From: UBA168 sp011055275
GTDB lineage: Archaea > Thermoproteota > Thermoprotei_A > Marsarchaeales > UBA168
Assembly: GCA_046635845.1 (NCBI GenBank)
Contig: JAQQXN010000001.1
DNA: 64,000 nt
Strand: one strand, 5' to 3'
This document shows, piece by piece, positions 41,042 through 49,250 of the stretch. A program made the translations under genes and the position numbers. The notes under the pieces were generated by a model that made no database searches, was not told the DNA's origin, and saw only the letters and a program-made list of their open reading frames with translations. Each line of letters starts with the position of its first letter. The first letter of the stretch is position 1.

Positions 41042-41461
41042 TTGCGCGTTAAGCAGGTCGAGGTAAGCGCCCTCTGTCATGCTACGGAAGACCCGGAAAA
41101 ACTGAGGGCTGCTCTTTCGTTTTTGACAGGGAGCGAAAGGATAGCGGAGGAGAACTTGGAAGGGGTTTACGGGGAGCCCATAACCCTTATGAAGGTAAGG
41201 CAGGAAGGCAAGCCTGCGGAGCTCCTCTTCGAGAAGGTAACATCTGATCCAGAAAACAAGAAAAAACTGTTAGAAGATCTTGACTTAAGACTTGAGGGCT
41301 GGAAGCTTTACGTGAGGATAGATAAGCAGGAACTGGTCAGGGGTAGGATATTGGTGGGAAGTGGAGATAACACGATCAAGCTGGTGATCGTGGCAGGAGG
41401 TAAAGCGGAGAAGGGCGGGTCTAAGGGGTTCTTTGCTGCTTCACTGGGCGAAAAACCTTGA
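41042..41461 (+). CDS. DUF54-type RNA-binding protein, exosome-associated
   Basis: The 139-residue protein starts at TTG with VKQVEVSALCHATEDPEKLRAAL, typical of the archaeal COG1325/DUF54 family, predicted exosome or RNase P-associated RNA-binding proteins. The rest forms a ferredoxin-like alpha/beta fold with a glycine-rich end. Its stop overlaps the next start (TTGA), so it is coupled to the Rpp30-like gene. The function is known only by genomic linkage to RNA-processing genes. Confidence 0.75.
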   Translation: MRVKQVEVSALCHATEDPEKLRAALSFLTGSERIAEENLEGVYGEPITLMKVRQEGKPAELLFEKVTSDPENKKKLLEDLDLRLEGWKLYVRIDKQELVRGRILVGSGDNTIKLVIVAGGKAEKGGSKGFFAASLGEKP

Positions 41462-41937
41462 AGGCCATTGAACCAGACCTGAGGGCTGGAGGAATGGACC
41501 TGATCATCACGCTCAAGAAGAAGGGATATCGACTAGCGCTGGCCAGGAGAGGAGCTGTTAGCGATGACGACCTTGCGCTTGCCAAGCGCTTGGGTGTGAT
41601 GATTTTGGTGAAGGGTCGGGGCTTTAATGATGAGGTCATCGAGCTTCCGCTCGGCAAGGGTAAGGCTGACGTTTACACGATCAGCACCCGCGCGCGGCGC
41701 TTGAACGTGAAGCCAAGTGAGGGTGCAGTTCTCGTAAACCTCAAGGATTACGCGACCAATTACTTACCTCTTTCGAGGTTAATCGAGAGAAATCCAGGAA
41801 CTAAGTTCCTCTTCACGGTTGGGCCAGCTAGGCCGGAGGACGTAAGAGATCCAAGAGATCTTTTGGCATTTCTTGTGAAGGTACTGGGAATGGACGAGCG
41901 CAGGGCGCTTAATTCGATAACGAGGTGGCCACCGTGA
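41458..41937 (+). CDS. rnp3: RNase P protein subunit Rpp30-like (short)
   Basis: The 159-residue protein ends RPEDVRDPRDLLAFLVKVLG followed by MDERRALNSITRWP, which matches the end of archaeal Rpp30 (D-x-R-S-P-R-D ... A ... S-x-x-P). The N-terminal half of the usual TIM barrel is shorter than in relatives (about 200-215 residues) and the start is uncertain: TTG 41458 or ATG 41494. It is coupled at both ends to its neighbours. The next gene encodes Pop5, the partner that binds Rpp30 in RNase P. Confidence 0.68.
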   Translation: MKAIEPDLRAGGMDLIITLKKKGYRLALARRGAVSDDDLALAKRLGVMILVKGRGFNDEVIELPLGKGKADVYTISTRARRLNVKPSEGAVLVNLKDYATNYLPLSRLIERNPGTKFLFTVGPARPEDVRDPRDLLAFLVKVLGMDERRALNSITRWPP

Positions 41938-42191
41938 GGGATAAGAAGCGCTATCTGCTAATGCAAGGCGATCCCGACGAAACGGTCAAGGTGCTTAAGG
42001 ATTACTTCGGCCAAGTGGGATACTGGCAGGCGTCGCCTAAGGTAGTTTACAGAAAAGACAAGGTGTCCGTGGTGAGGGTGAGAAACGCTGGGATGCAGGT
42101 CTTTAGGGCCGCGAACTTTCTTACGGGCAACGACATAGTATTGGTGAGCGGAAGCGTGCGCAAGTTGCTTAAAAGCGCGATGGGCTTATAA
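41934..42191 (+). CDS. rnp2: RNase P protein subunit Pop5
   Basis: The roughly 85-residue protein has KKRYLLMQGDPDE, KVVYRKDKVSVVRVRNAG and LVSGSVRKLLKSA, the pattern of the small alpha/beta Pop5/Rpp14 family. It binds the catalytic core of the RNase P RNA with Rpp30. The start GTG 41934 overlaps the stop of the Rpp30-like gene (GTGA). It is shorter than many homologues (about 110-120) and lacks the C-terminal helix. Confidence 0.75.
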   Translation: MRDKKRYLLMQGDPDETVKVLKDYFGQVGYWQASPKVVYRKDKVSVVRVRNAGMQVFRAANFLTGNDIVLVSGSVRKLLKSAMGL

Positions 42192-42243
42192 GAGCCCGTC
42201 AAAGTAAAGTGGGCATGAAGACGCCGTCCCATGGCTGATCAAG

Positions 42244-42561
42244 ATGATGTTCTCGCGACGGACTGACCCCCACGTCGAGGTCGACGTGAGCGGGGTATTT
42301 GGGCAAGGAAGCAGAAGGGGTAGGGATAAGAAGTACGTATTATATTCACAGAGCACAACGGTCGGCGACGTGAAGACCGAGGTGTTGTCGCAGCTGAATT
42401 TCCCCGCGCCCGAGCTTTTTTGCATTCGCTCGGGAAAAGAGGAGCTGCCTGATAGCACGAAGATATCTGAGCTCGATCCCAAGAAGCTGAAGTCCCTTAA
42501 CCTCTACTGTAAGGACGTGGAGGCATTTCACAAAGTACTCAGGGATAAGGGACTTATGTAG
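42244..42561 (+). CDS. Ubiquitin-fold (beta-grasp) small protein, unknown function
   Basis: The 105-residue protein has a core, residues about 38-92, that follows the ubiquitin pattern: TTVGDVKTEVLSQLNFPAPE resembles ubiquitin's D-T-I-x-x-V-K-x-K-I ... G-I-P-P-x-Q, then IRSGKEELPDSTKISELD resembles F-A-G-K-Q-L-E-D-x-x-T-L-S-D, and SLNLYCK resembles T-L-H-L-V-L-R. There is no C-terminal Gly-Gly; instead an extra helix AFHKVLRDKGLM follows. No E1, E2 or JAMM gene is in the window. Position after RNase P genes hints at a structural or RNA-processing role, which is inference. Confidence 0.6.
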   Translation: MMFSRRTDPHVEVDVSGVFGQGSRRGRDKKYVLYSQSTTVGDVKTEVLSQLNFPAPELFCIRSGKEELPDSTKISELDPKKLKSLNLYCKDVEAFHKVLRDKGLM

Positions 42562-42741
42562 GCCTGCGAAGCGATAAGCTGCGCGACCCCTTTGACATGG
42601 CTTCCCGGTTCGAGATAACTCCTCCTTTCGCGCACTTTATGCGTGCGAGATAACCCTGCGCAGTGCTGGTAGGGTGAGGGCATGCCCCGGCCACTTAGCC
42701 TGTGCTATGGAGGGATGTAAGGTGACGAGATCGGTTTGATT
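42562..42741. other. Intergenic region before repeat
   Basis: This is part of the 531-nt gap between the ubiquitin-fold gene and serS. It is GC-rich with short inverted repeats (for example GCGCAC/GCGTGC around 42630-42650), but I could not fit it to a tRNA, RNase P RNA or SRP RNA. Confidence 0.35.
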
Positions 42742-42985
42742 CATCTTTGCCGTTGAAGACCTCGCCCGTTAGGGCAGGATATAGAGGGAGGGGCGCATGT
42801 CAGCGCAAAGATGGGCATGCTTCCCAAGGGCGCCCCCGTAGCACAAGCGCGCGATCGCGACCTCAACGCCACGAGTAGCCCATGCCTTAACGAGGGATGC
42901 TGCCAGAGGCATAGGAGGTACGCAAGCAAAAAAGACCAAGGCGCGCAGCGCTGCCCGAAGTCCCGCCCGCAAGGATGAGATAGTT
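42742..42985 (+). repeat. Dispersed repeat, family A copy 2 (IS605-like relic)
   Basis: The element starts CATCTTTGCCGTTGAAG with the hairpin GCCCGTTAGGGC and ends with CCCGCCCGCAAGGATGAGAT, the complement of the end seen at 60336-60360. The inner 120 nt are over 90 percent identical by eye to the copy at 60300-60585. On this strand one frame reads AQARDRDLNATSS, similar to the D-R-D-x-N-A motif near the end of TnpB proteins, but no long frame exists. Confidence 0.65.
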
Positions 42986-43092
42986 AAAAAAGATTCGCAA
43001 CGGATCGCCGTGCTGAACTTTCCCTCCCTAGCAGAGAGAAAAACTGCCCTTAAACCCCAGCACGGTTAAAAGCAACCCGCTTTAAAAACATC

Positions 43093-44382
43093 ATGATAGA
43101 CGTAAGGCTATTGCGCGAGAATCCGGATCTGGTGGAAAAGGACTTAGAGAAGCGGGGAAGGGCAGACGCCAAGCAGCTCGTGGAAAGGCTTGTGGAACTA
43201 GACAAGAAGATAAGGCAGGAGGGAATGAAGGTTCAAGAACTGAGGCACGAGAGAAATACAAACGCCGATCAGGTAGCCCGCATGAAAGCCGCGGGGGCAC
43301 CGCAGCACGAGGTTGAGGACAAGGTCAAGTTTGGAGCGCAAATAGCAGATCAGATAGCCGAGCTGGAGAAGTCCATAGATGCCTTAAAGAAGGAGTTTGA
43401 CTCCCTGTTTCTTACGATTCCCAACATAACGCATGAAAGCGTGCCCTTCGGGAGAAGCGACGACGACAACGTGGAGGTAAGGAGATGGGGGCAACCAGTT
43501 CAGTTAGCCTTCAAGCCCAGGGACCACATGGACATAGGGCTGAAGCTTGACGTCATAGATACGGAAAAGGCAGCTGAGGTTTCCGGTGCAAGGTTTGCCT
43601 ATCTCAAGGGAGACTTGGTTATGCTTGAGTTCGCGCTCGTGACGTTCGTGATGAGATACCTAATAGGGCACGGGTTCACGCCCATAATCCCTCCGGTATT
43701 GGTCAAGGAAAAAATGATGTACGGCACTGGCTTCTTCCCGCTGGGAAGGGAGGACGTTTACAAAGTGGAGGGCGAAGACCTTTACCTTGCTGGCACCGCT
43801 GAGGTTCCGCTGGCTGGCCTTCACTCTGAAGACGCGATCCCAGAGGAACAGCTTCCCAAGTACTACGCTGGCTTTTCGTCATGCTTTAGGACGGAGGCGG
43901 GCGCTCATGGTAAGGACACAAAGGGGATATTCAGAGTTCACCAGTTCGACAAGGTTGAGATGTTCGTTTACTGCAAGCCAGAGGATTCTTGGAACGAGCA
44001 TGAAAAGTTGATCCGCACTGCTGAGGGTATATACCAGCAGCTCGGCATACCTTACCGGGTAGTCAATGTCTGCTCATCGGAGCTTGGTCCTTCCGCAGCA
44101 AAGAAGTACGACCTCGAAGGATGGCTTCCAGGCCAGGGAAAGTACAGGGAACTTGTGTCGTGCAGTAACTGTACCGACTATCAGGCGAGAAGGCTTAACA
44201 TAAAGTACAGGGGAAAGGACGGTAAGCTTCACCTAGCCCACACCTTAAACAGTACCGCCACGGCCGTAGGTAGGACGCTGGTGGCCATACTTGAGAACTA
44301 TCAGCAGGAGGACGGCTCAGTGCTTATACCTGAGGTCCTGAGGCCGCTGATGGGCAAGGACAAAATAACGCCGCCACGATAG
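43093..44382 (+). CDS. serS: Seryl-tRNA synthetase
   Basis: The 429-residue class II synthetase is of the common (not the methanogen) type. It has an N-terminal coiled-coil arm (residues about 30-110) that binds the tRNA-Ser variable arm, motif 2 SSCFRTEAGAHGKDTKGIFR, the serine-binding TAEVPLAGLH, and motif 3 LNSTATAVGRTLVAILEN. Length is usual. It is preceded by the repeat-containing gap. Its RNase P and TBP neighbours belong to information processing too. Confidence 0.97.
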   Translation: MIDVRLLRENPDLVEKDLEKRGRADAKQLVERLVELDKKIRQEGMKVQELRHERNTNADQVARMKAAGAPQHEVEDKVKFGAQIADQIAELEKSIDALKKEFDSLFLTIPNITHESVPFGRSDDDNVEVRRWGQPVQLAFKPRDHMDIGLKLDVIDTEKAAEVSGARFAYLKGDLVMLEFALVTFVMRYLIGHGFTPIIPPVLVKEKMMYGTGFFPLGREDVYKVEGEDLYLAGTAEVPLAGLHSEDAIPEEQLPKYYAGFSSCFRTEAGAHGKDTKGIFRVHQFDKVEMFVYCKPEDSWNEHEKLIRTAEGIYQQLGIPYRVVNVCSSELGPSAAKKYDLEGWLPGQGKYRELVSCSNCTDYQARRLNIKYRGKDGKLHLAHTLNSTATAVGRTLVAILENYQQEDGSVLIPEVLRPLMGKDKITPPR

Positions 44383-44410
44383 GTTATTAAGTTAAAGCAG
44401 AGATCAATTT

Positions 44411-45370
44411 ATGAAGATCGGTATATTTACGGCGCTATATGCGGATGAGCCATTGGAGAAGGTGCTCAAGTACGTCTCATCGTTGGGTTACGAGGCGGTG
44501 GAGATTCCCGCGGGAATGGGAAGTCTGCACCTGAACGTTGATCAGGTACTGAGCGGTGGTGCCTCTTCCTTTAAGAGGATGGTTGAAAGCTACGGCCTAA
44601 CCATATCGGCCTTGTCGGATCACGCGGAAACGCAGCTCGTTTTGGGGCCGCTTGACTCATCAACCGATGACGTCTTTAAGGGAAGCCCGGAAGAGAAGGT
44701 CAGGTTCGGCATCGAAAGGGCAAAGAAGGTGGCGGAAGCTGCCGCGGCGCTTGACGTGCCCGTGGTGACGGGCTTCGTCGGTTCGGTGAACTGGGGTCAG
44801 TGGTACATATATCCTCCAAAGAACGAGGAGCTCTTTGAGTCTCAGCTGAAGCTCTTCGCGGAGAGGTGGGGGGAGATAATGGATCACTACGCCGCTCATG
44901 GTATCAAGTTTGCCCACGAGGTCCACCCCCAAGAGGTCATATATAACAGCTACACGGCTAGGAGGGCCATCGACTTGATAAAGAAGAAGGAATTCGGCTT
45001 CAACTTTGATCCCAGCCACTTGGTTTGGCAGGGCATTGACGTGGTCAATTTCATCCATGAGTTTGGTGAGAGGATATATCACGTTCACGCGAAGGACGTG
45101 GAGGTGGTAAAGGAGGCCGTCAGTACGGACGGCGTGCTCTCCACCGGGCCTTGGAACAGGCGGGGAAGGGGAGTACGCTTCAGGGTCCCGGGATGGGGGG
45201 ACGTGCCATGGCGCAGGGTGATAACGGCCCTGGTGGAGGTGGGCTACGATTACGTTCTCTCATATGAGCACGAGGACCCGGTGATGTCGAGAGAAGATGG
45301 ATGTGAAAAGGCCATAGCCTTTCTCAAACCCCTCATGATAAAGAAGCCCCTTGAAAAGGTGTGGTGGTGA
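44411..45370 (+). CDS. Sugar phosphate isomerase/epimerase (xylose-isomerase-like TIM barrel)
   Basis: The 319-residue protein has the family signature strands: IGIFTALYADEPLEKVLKYV, LGYEAVEIPAG, HEVHPQEVIYNS with the metal Glu, GFNFDPSHLVWQG with Asp and His ligands, YHVHAKDVEV and YEHEDPVMSREDG near the end. This fits IolE/IolI-like isomerases or dehydratases acting on sugars. The neighbouring sugar MFS transporter suggests a catabolic pair, but the substrate is not defined. Confidence 0.88.
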   Translation: MKIGIFTALYADEPLEKVLKYVSSLGYEAVEIPAGMGSLHLNVDQVLSGGASSFKRMVESYGLTISALSDHAETQLVLGPLDSSTDDVFKGSPEEKVRFGIERAKKVAEAAAALDVPVVTGFVGSVNWGQWYIYPPKNEELFESQLKLFAERWGEIMDHYAAHGIKFAHEVHPQEVIYNSYTARRAIDLIKKKEFGFNFDPSHLVWQGIDVVNFIHEFGERIYHVHAKDVEVVKEAVSTDGVLSTGPWNRRGRGVRFRVPGWGDVPWRRVITALVEVGYDYVLSYEHEDPVMSREDGCEKAIAFLKPLMIKKPLEKVWW

Positions 45371-45394
45371 CGGCCGCTTTTGAGGTTTCTCGGC

Positions 45395-45420
45395 CAGCAG
45401 CTAGCGCGCGCTAGCTGCTG
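45395..45420. promoter_or_regulatory. 26-bp perfect palindrome between sugar genes
   Basis: Positions 45395-45420 read identically on both strands: arm CAGCAGCTAGCGC followed by its exact complement GCGCTAGCTGCTG. It begins 25 nt after the isomerase stop and lies about 70 nt before the MFS start. It could be a hairpin terminator (followed by TTTG only) or an operator. Confidence 0.65.
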
Positions 45421-45492
45421 TTTGTGATCAGGCGGTGCGGTTTTGCCTTAAATCACGAAATCTTTATAAGAAAGGTTAGAGCTTAGGACAAA

Positions 45493-46830
45493 TTGTCCAA
45501 AGCTCTTGATGAGATCCCGATGACGAGCTTTCAGTGGAAGGTCACGGCGCTTTCGTCCATGGGAATGTTCATGGACGGCTACGTGCTCACCATATTTTCA
45601 ACGGCTTCTCCGATACCCAGATGGGGTTTAAGGGCAGTTTTTTCCCCCACAAGCCTCGAGCTCGGTCTCATGGCTTCGGCTGCGCTAATAGGCATGTTGA
45701 TTGGCGCGGTGACGTTTGGTAATCTGGCGGACAGGTTCGGCCGCAAGACCACATACACGTACGATCTCTCCATAACCGCGGCCTTCCTCATCCTAACCGC
45801 CTTAGCCGCAAGCTGGTGGGAGTTCTTTCTCTTTCAGATAGGCGCTGGCATAGGTATAGGGGCCGACTATCCCATAAGTTCATCCATCCAGAGCGAGTTT
45901 TCACCAAAAAACAAGAGAGGGATGTTACTTGTGCTTAACATATTCACGTGGACCATAGGAAGCATGGTGTTTTTGGCCCTTTCGATCCCCTTTTACGCGC
46001 TGGGCCCCCTCTCGTGGAGGGTTATGTACGCCAGCGCAGCCATCATACCGCTCATCGTGGTGGCAGCCAGAAATTCGCTTCCTGAGAGTCCCAGGTGGTT
46101 GCTTCTCAAGGGAAGAAAGGAAGACGCGGAGAGGTCGGCCCAAAGGATAGCCAAAGAAGCTGGCGTTGATGCCAAACAAGCAGTGGAAGCGCTTGAGGTA
46201 GACTCCGGGTCGTCGTCTTTACGCGAGCTCTTCAGCAAGAGGTTCCTGACTTTAACGCTCTTTACGTCCATAGCGTGGTTCTCTTACGACTTCGCTAGCT
46301 ATGGCGTTTGGAACTTCACTCCTAGCATATTTGCCTCGACAAGTAGCTACGTGATGGCCATAGTGGAAACGCTTCTCGAGGAGATTCCCGTCATAGTTGG
46401 TTTCGCGGTATGCGTGTCGCTGGTGGAGAAGGCCGGTCGCCGGTTGCTTCAAGAGCTTGGTTTTCTTGGAGCTGGGCTTTCACTCGTTGTTTTTTCGATT
46501 TTCTCGCACTACGTGCCCTCTGCCGCGTCGGCGACGGCCATAGCCTTTAGCGCCTTCGCGTTGATGCACGTGTTTCACAACGTGGGGCCTACGAACCTCA
46601 CATATGCTTATCCCTCGGAGGTGTTTCCGACTAGGCTGAGGGGAACAGCACATGGTTTTGCCACAACGCTAAGCCGCTTCGGAGGTATACTTGGTACAGT
46701 TGCCGTGGCCATAGGCTTCTTTTCGTACAACTTGAGCGTGGTGCTGCTCGTTATCGCGGCCTTTGAGTTCTTGGGCTTCGCGGTAACCTACATGTGGGCT
46801 CCTGAGGTAAAGGGGAAAAAGTTGGTCTGA
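45493..46830 (+). CDS. MFS sugar transporter (sugar porter type)
   Basis: The 445-residue, twelve-helix transporter has FGNLADRFGRKTTYTYD (motif A), the sugar-porter signature PESPRWLLLKGRKEDA before the central loop, and PSEVFPTRLRGTAHG in the second half (P-x-E-x-x-P-x-x-x-R-G). A 35-residue soluble insert sits in the central loop. TTG 45493 follows TTTATAAG (45462-45469) by about 27 nt, giving a leaderless start. It is separated from the upstream isomerase gene by a long palindrome. Confidence 0.9.
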   Translation: MSKALDEIPMTSFQWKVTALSSMGMFMDGYVLTIFSTASPIPRWGLRAVFSPTSLELGLMASAALIGMLIGAVTFGNLADRFGRKTTYTYDLSITAAFLILTALAASWWEFFLFQIGAGIGIGADYPISSSIQSEFSPKNKRGMLLVLNIFTWTIGSMVFLALSIPFYALGPLSWRVMYASAAIIPLIVVAARNSLPESPRWLLLKGRKEDAERSAQRIAKEAGVDAKQAVEALEVDSGSSSLRELFSKRFLTLTLFTSIAWFSYDFASYGVWNFTPSIFASTSSYVMAIVETLLEEIPVIVGFAVCVSLVEKAGRRLLQELGFLGAGLSLVVFSIFSHYVPSAASATAIAFSAFALMHVFHNVGPTNLTYAYPSEVFPTRLRGTAHGFATTLSRFGGILGTVAVAIGFFSYNLSVVLLVIAAFEFLGFAVTYMWAPEVKGKKLV

Positions 46831-46848
46831 GTTTTGGCAGCACCTCTG

Positions 46849-47334
46849 CTAAGCCCTCTTGTAACCCAGCTCCCTTAGAAGGTTCTTTCTTTCCTTTCTA
46901 TCTTGATCTTCTTCAACTCCTAGGGGCCTGAGACCATCGGCGACACCAAGCACCGCAACCGACTCGCCCGCTACCCCGAGAAAGACCTTAACGGGATTGG
47001 CCGTGGCGCAGTACACGTTAACGACCTCGGGCACGCGCTTTATGGCCTGCAGCACGTTTATGGGGTAGGCGTTCTTTATGATCACGAGAAATGTGTGGCC
47101 TGCGCCCATCTCCTTCACGTGGTTTACCGCTTCCCTAATTAGTTCTTCATCGTTTCCATCGTACCTCACGAGCCTTTTTCCGGAGCTCTCAGCAAAGGCA
47201 AGCCCAAACTTGATCCCTGGCACGGAGCCCACAAGCGCTTCCGCTAGGTCTTCCACGGTTTTTATAAAGTGGGCTTGCCCGAATATCACGTTGCATCCCT
47301 CTCCCGGGATTATGTCGTGTTCCCTGATTTCCAT
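46849..47334 (-). CDS. Adenosine-specific kinase family protein (DUF355)
   Basis: The 161-residue protein has EGCNVIFGQAHFIKTVEDLAEAL, GIKFGLAFAESSGKRLVRYDG, VIIKNAYPINVLQAIKRVPE and FCATANPV-like YCATANPVKVFLG, which define PF04008. One hyperthermophile homologue is annotated from structural work as adenosine-specific; the physiological role is not settled. It converges on the sugar MFS gene and is divergent from the glycoside hydrolase gene. Confidence 0.85.
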   Translation of the reverse strand: MEIREHDIIPGEGCNVIFGQAHFIKTVEDLAEALVGSVPGIKFGLAFAESSGKRLVRYDGNDEELIREAVNHVKEMGAGHTFLVIIKNAYPINVLQAIKRVPEVVNVYCATANPVKVFLGVAGESVAVLGVADGLRPLGVEEDQDRKERKNLLRELGYKRA

Positions 47335-47380
47335 AATAAGGAAAGAGCGATGTAAGAAAAAGATTGCGGAAGAAAAGGGT

Positions 47381-47399
47381 TAATTGCACCGCGCAATTA
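47381..47399. promoter_or_regulatory. Inverted repeat in the promoter of the glycoside hydrolase
   Basis: TAATTGC (47381-47387) and GCAATTA (47393-47399) are separated by ACCGC and end 6 nt before ATG 47406, so a bound dimer would cover the start site. Confidence 0.5.
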
Positions 47400-47405
47400 T
47401 AGAAA

Positions 47406-49250
47406 ATGCCTGTCACTTACAGCGTTGAGGGCGAGAGGCTTCTCATCATAAGAAATCCGTATTCCGAGTTCTCTTTTTGGACTGCCTTCGAAGAATTCCA
47501 ACAGGGGCTTTGGAGACCTAAGCTTCACTACAGCTACGAGGGCTACACGTCCATGTATAACGGCAGGAGCTGGAAGCTTTTGGCGGGTCTTGCCTTTTCC
47601 CCAGGTGGAAGTCTGCGCTCCGCGGAATTCGATCACCTGTCGGCGAGCTTGAGCTTCGATGGTGGTTACCTTCGCCTGGAGATGACCACGGCCAGCCCAG
47701 ACTTAAAGGTGGAGGGCGCCGTAGAGAAAATAGTGCCTATAATTGAGCTCAGGGACGTTTACGGCGATGAGGTAAAGCCCACCACGAGGCGGACTGATGA
47801 AGGTGTTCTGGTGGAGGCCGGCCCCGCGAAATTTCTCGTAAAGCATAATGGCAAATTCGAGCCTCTTGATCAAGAGTTAAGTGTCGTTTACGACAGGGGT
47901 TCAGGCTTTAGGACAGGTAAACCACCGTCGCCCGTTAAGGAGAGCAAACGCGCGCACGTGCTATTCGGGCTGAGCTTTCAGGACAACGCTGAGCTGGTCG
48001 TGCACCCACTCTTCTCTTTCGTCCGGCCCAAGATATCGCAGTGGGACCTTGACTTGGTTGAAGCTTTTCCCGAGTTCCGGGTTACCCCATGGGGTAGGTT
48101 GTTAATTGGAAGGGCTGAGTCAGCAGCTCTCTTCGGCGTGGGATGTGGGAGCGCATCCCTTCCGGATGCAGGGGCATGGTGGTTTAGGCAGGTTTGGTCG
48201 AGAGATCTCTACCAGGGATTGTTATTTAACTTGAGGGCCTTTCACAGGATCCCAAGGCTTAGGGAGGTCCTTTGGCTGGCAGCTGAGACCGGCTTTGGGG
48301 CCATAGGCTACGACGGAGGGATCCCAGACAGGCTTTGTCCCCTTGAGGGATCCTCAGCCTCCGATGCCCTTCCGCTTTTCCTGATGTACGTTTCCTCCTT
48401 GCTTTCGCTCGATTGGAAGGAGGCCTACGCGTCCGCTTTGTCCAGCGTCGCCGATTACGCCCTTGCGTGCCTCCCCGCTCTCTCAAAGCTATCCACGACA
48501 GGTATGATCGAAAGCAATGCGGCCTCCTCGTGGTGGGACTCGAGGGTCTGGGTTAACGGACGCCTTAGGGCAACGAGGCTACCGGAAGGATGGGAAGACA
48601 GGGATTACGTTTTGCCGGAAGTGAACGCGCTGTACGCGGTGGCGTTTAGCGGAGTCGCGCAGGTCGCCGAAAAGCTGGGAAATGACGGAGGAAAGCTGAG
48701 GGAAGCCTCTTCCACCATCGTCAAGTCGATGGCAAAGCTCAGCAAGGGATACTTGCCCATGATTTACGACGCCCTCGAAGGAAGAGCGGACTACACTCCA
48801 TCGTCGACTGCCATAATGGCACATGCCCTTCTCTCAAGGTTGGGGGCCTTCAAGGAGGACGCCCTCCTTGATGGTGTCGTAAACAAGCTCATGGTGAAAA
48901 AGAGGATAGTTAGCATCGAGGGATACGCGGGGCAATGGCTGCCCTTCGGGGTGCTTGTCAGGCCCTTTCCGGGTCCTTACCTTGGGGACGCGGAGTACCA
49001 CGGTGCCGTCGTTTGGCCCAGGGAAACGCCTTACCTGCTTGAAGTCCTTTCAGAGCTTGGAAAGAGTGATGTGATTAAGGATATCCTTATCTCGAACCTT
49101 GATGCGACGGCATCGGACGGTGCCTTGCTCTACGTTCCAGAGCTCTACAGCTTGGATGGCGATGAGTTGGTGCCCGTAAAGAACCCCGCGCAGTTTTGGT
49201 CTAACTGGGTTGATCCTTACCTCGCCTATCTGGATGTGATGCGCGGTTGA
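47406..49250 (+). CDS. Six-hairpin glycoside hydrolase (glucosidase / glycogen-debranching-like)
   Basis: The 614-residue protein has an N-terminal beta-sandwich of about 240 residues, then an (alpha/alpha)6 barrel with WWFRQVWSRDLYQGLL, GAIGYDGGIPDRL, EGWEDRDYVLPEVNALYA and VWPRETPYLLEVL. This is the arrangement of GH15, GH63 and glycogen-debranching relatives; Asp and Glu candidates lie in these strands. No signal peptide is present, so it is cytoplasmic and would degrade glycogen, trehalose or imported oligosaccharide. Exact family is not certain. Confidence 0.72.
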   Translation: MPVTYSVEGERLLIIRNPYSEFSFWTAFEEFQQGLWRPKLHYSYEGYTSMYNGRSWKLLAGLAFSPGGSLRSAEFDHLSASLSFDGGYLRLEMTTASPDLKVEGAVEKIVPIIELRDVYGDEVKPTTRRTDEGVLVEAGPAKFLVKHNGKFEPLDQELSVVYDRGSGFRTGKPPSPVKESKRAHVLFGLSFQDNAELVVHPLFSFVRPKISQWDLDLVEAFPEFRVTPWGRLLIGRAESAALFGVGCGSASLPDAGAWWFRQVWSRDLYQGLLFNLRAFHRIPRLREVLWLAAETGFGAIGYDGGIPDRLCPLEGSSASDALPLFLMYVSSLLSLDWKEAYASALSSVADYALACLPALSKLSTTGMIESNAASSWWDSRVWVNGRLRATRLPEGWEDRDYVLPEVNALYAVAFSGVAQVAEKLGNDGGKLREASSTIVKSMAKLSKGYLPMIYDALEGRADYTPSSTAIMAHALLSRLGAFKEDALLDGVVNKLMVKKRIVSIEGYAGQWLPFGVLVRPFPGPYLGDAEYHGAVVWPRETPYLLEVLSELGKSDVIKDILISNLDATASDGALLYVPELYSLDGDELVPVKNPAQFWSNWVDPYLAYLDVMRG

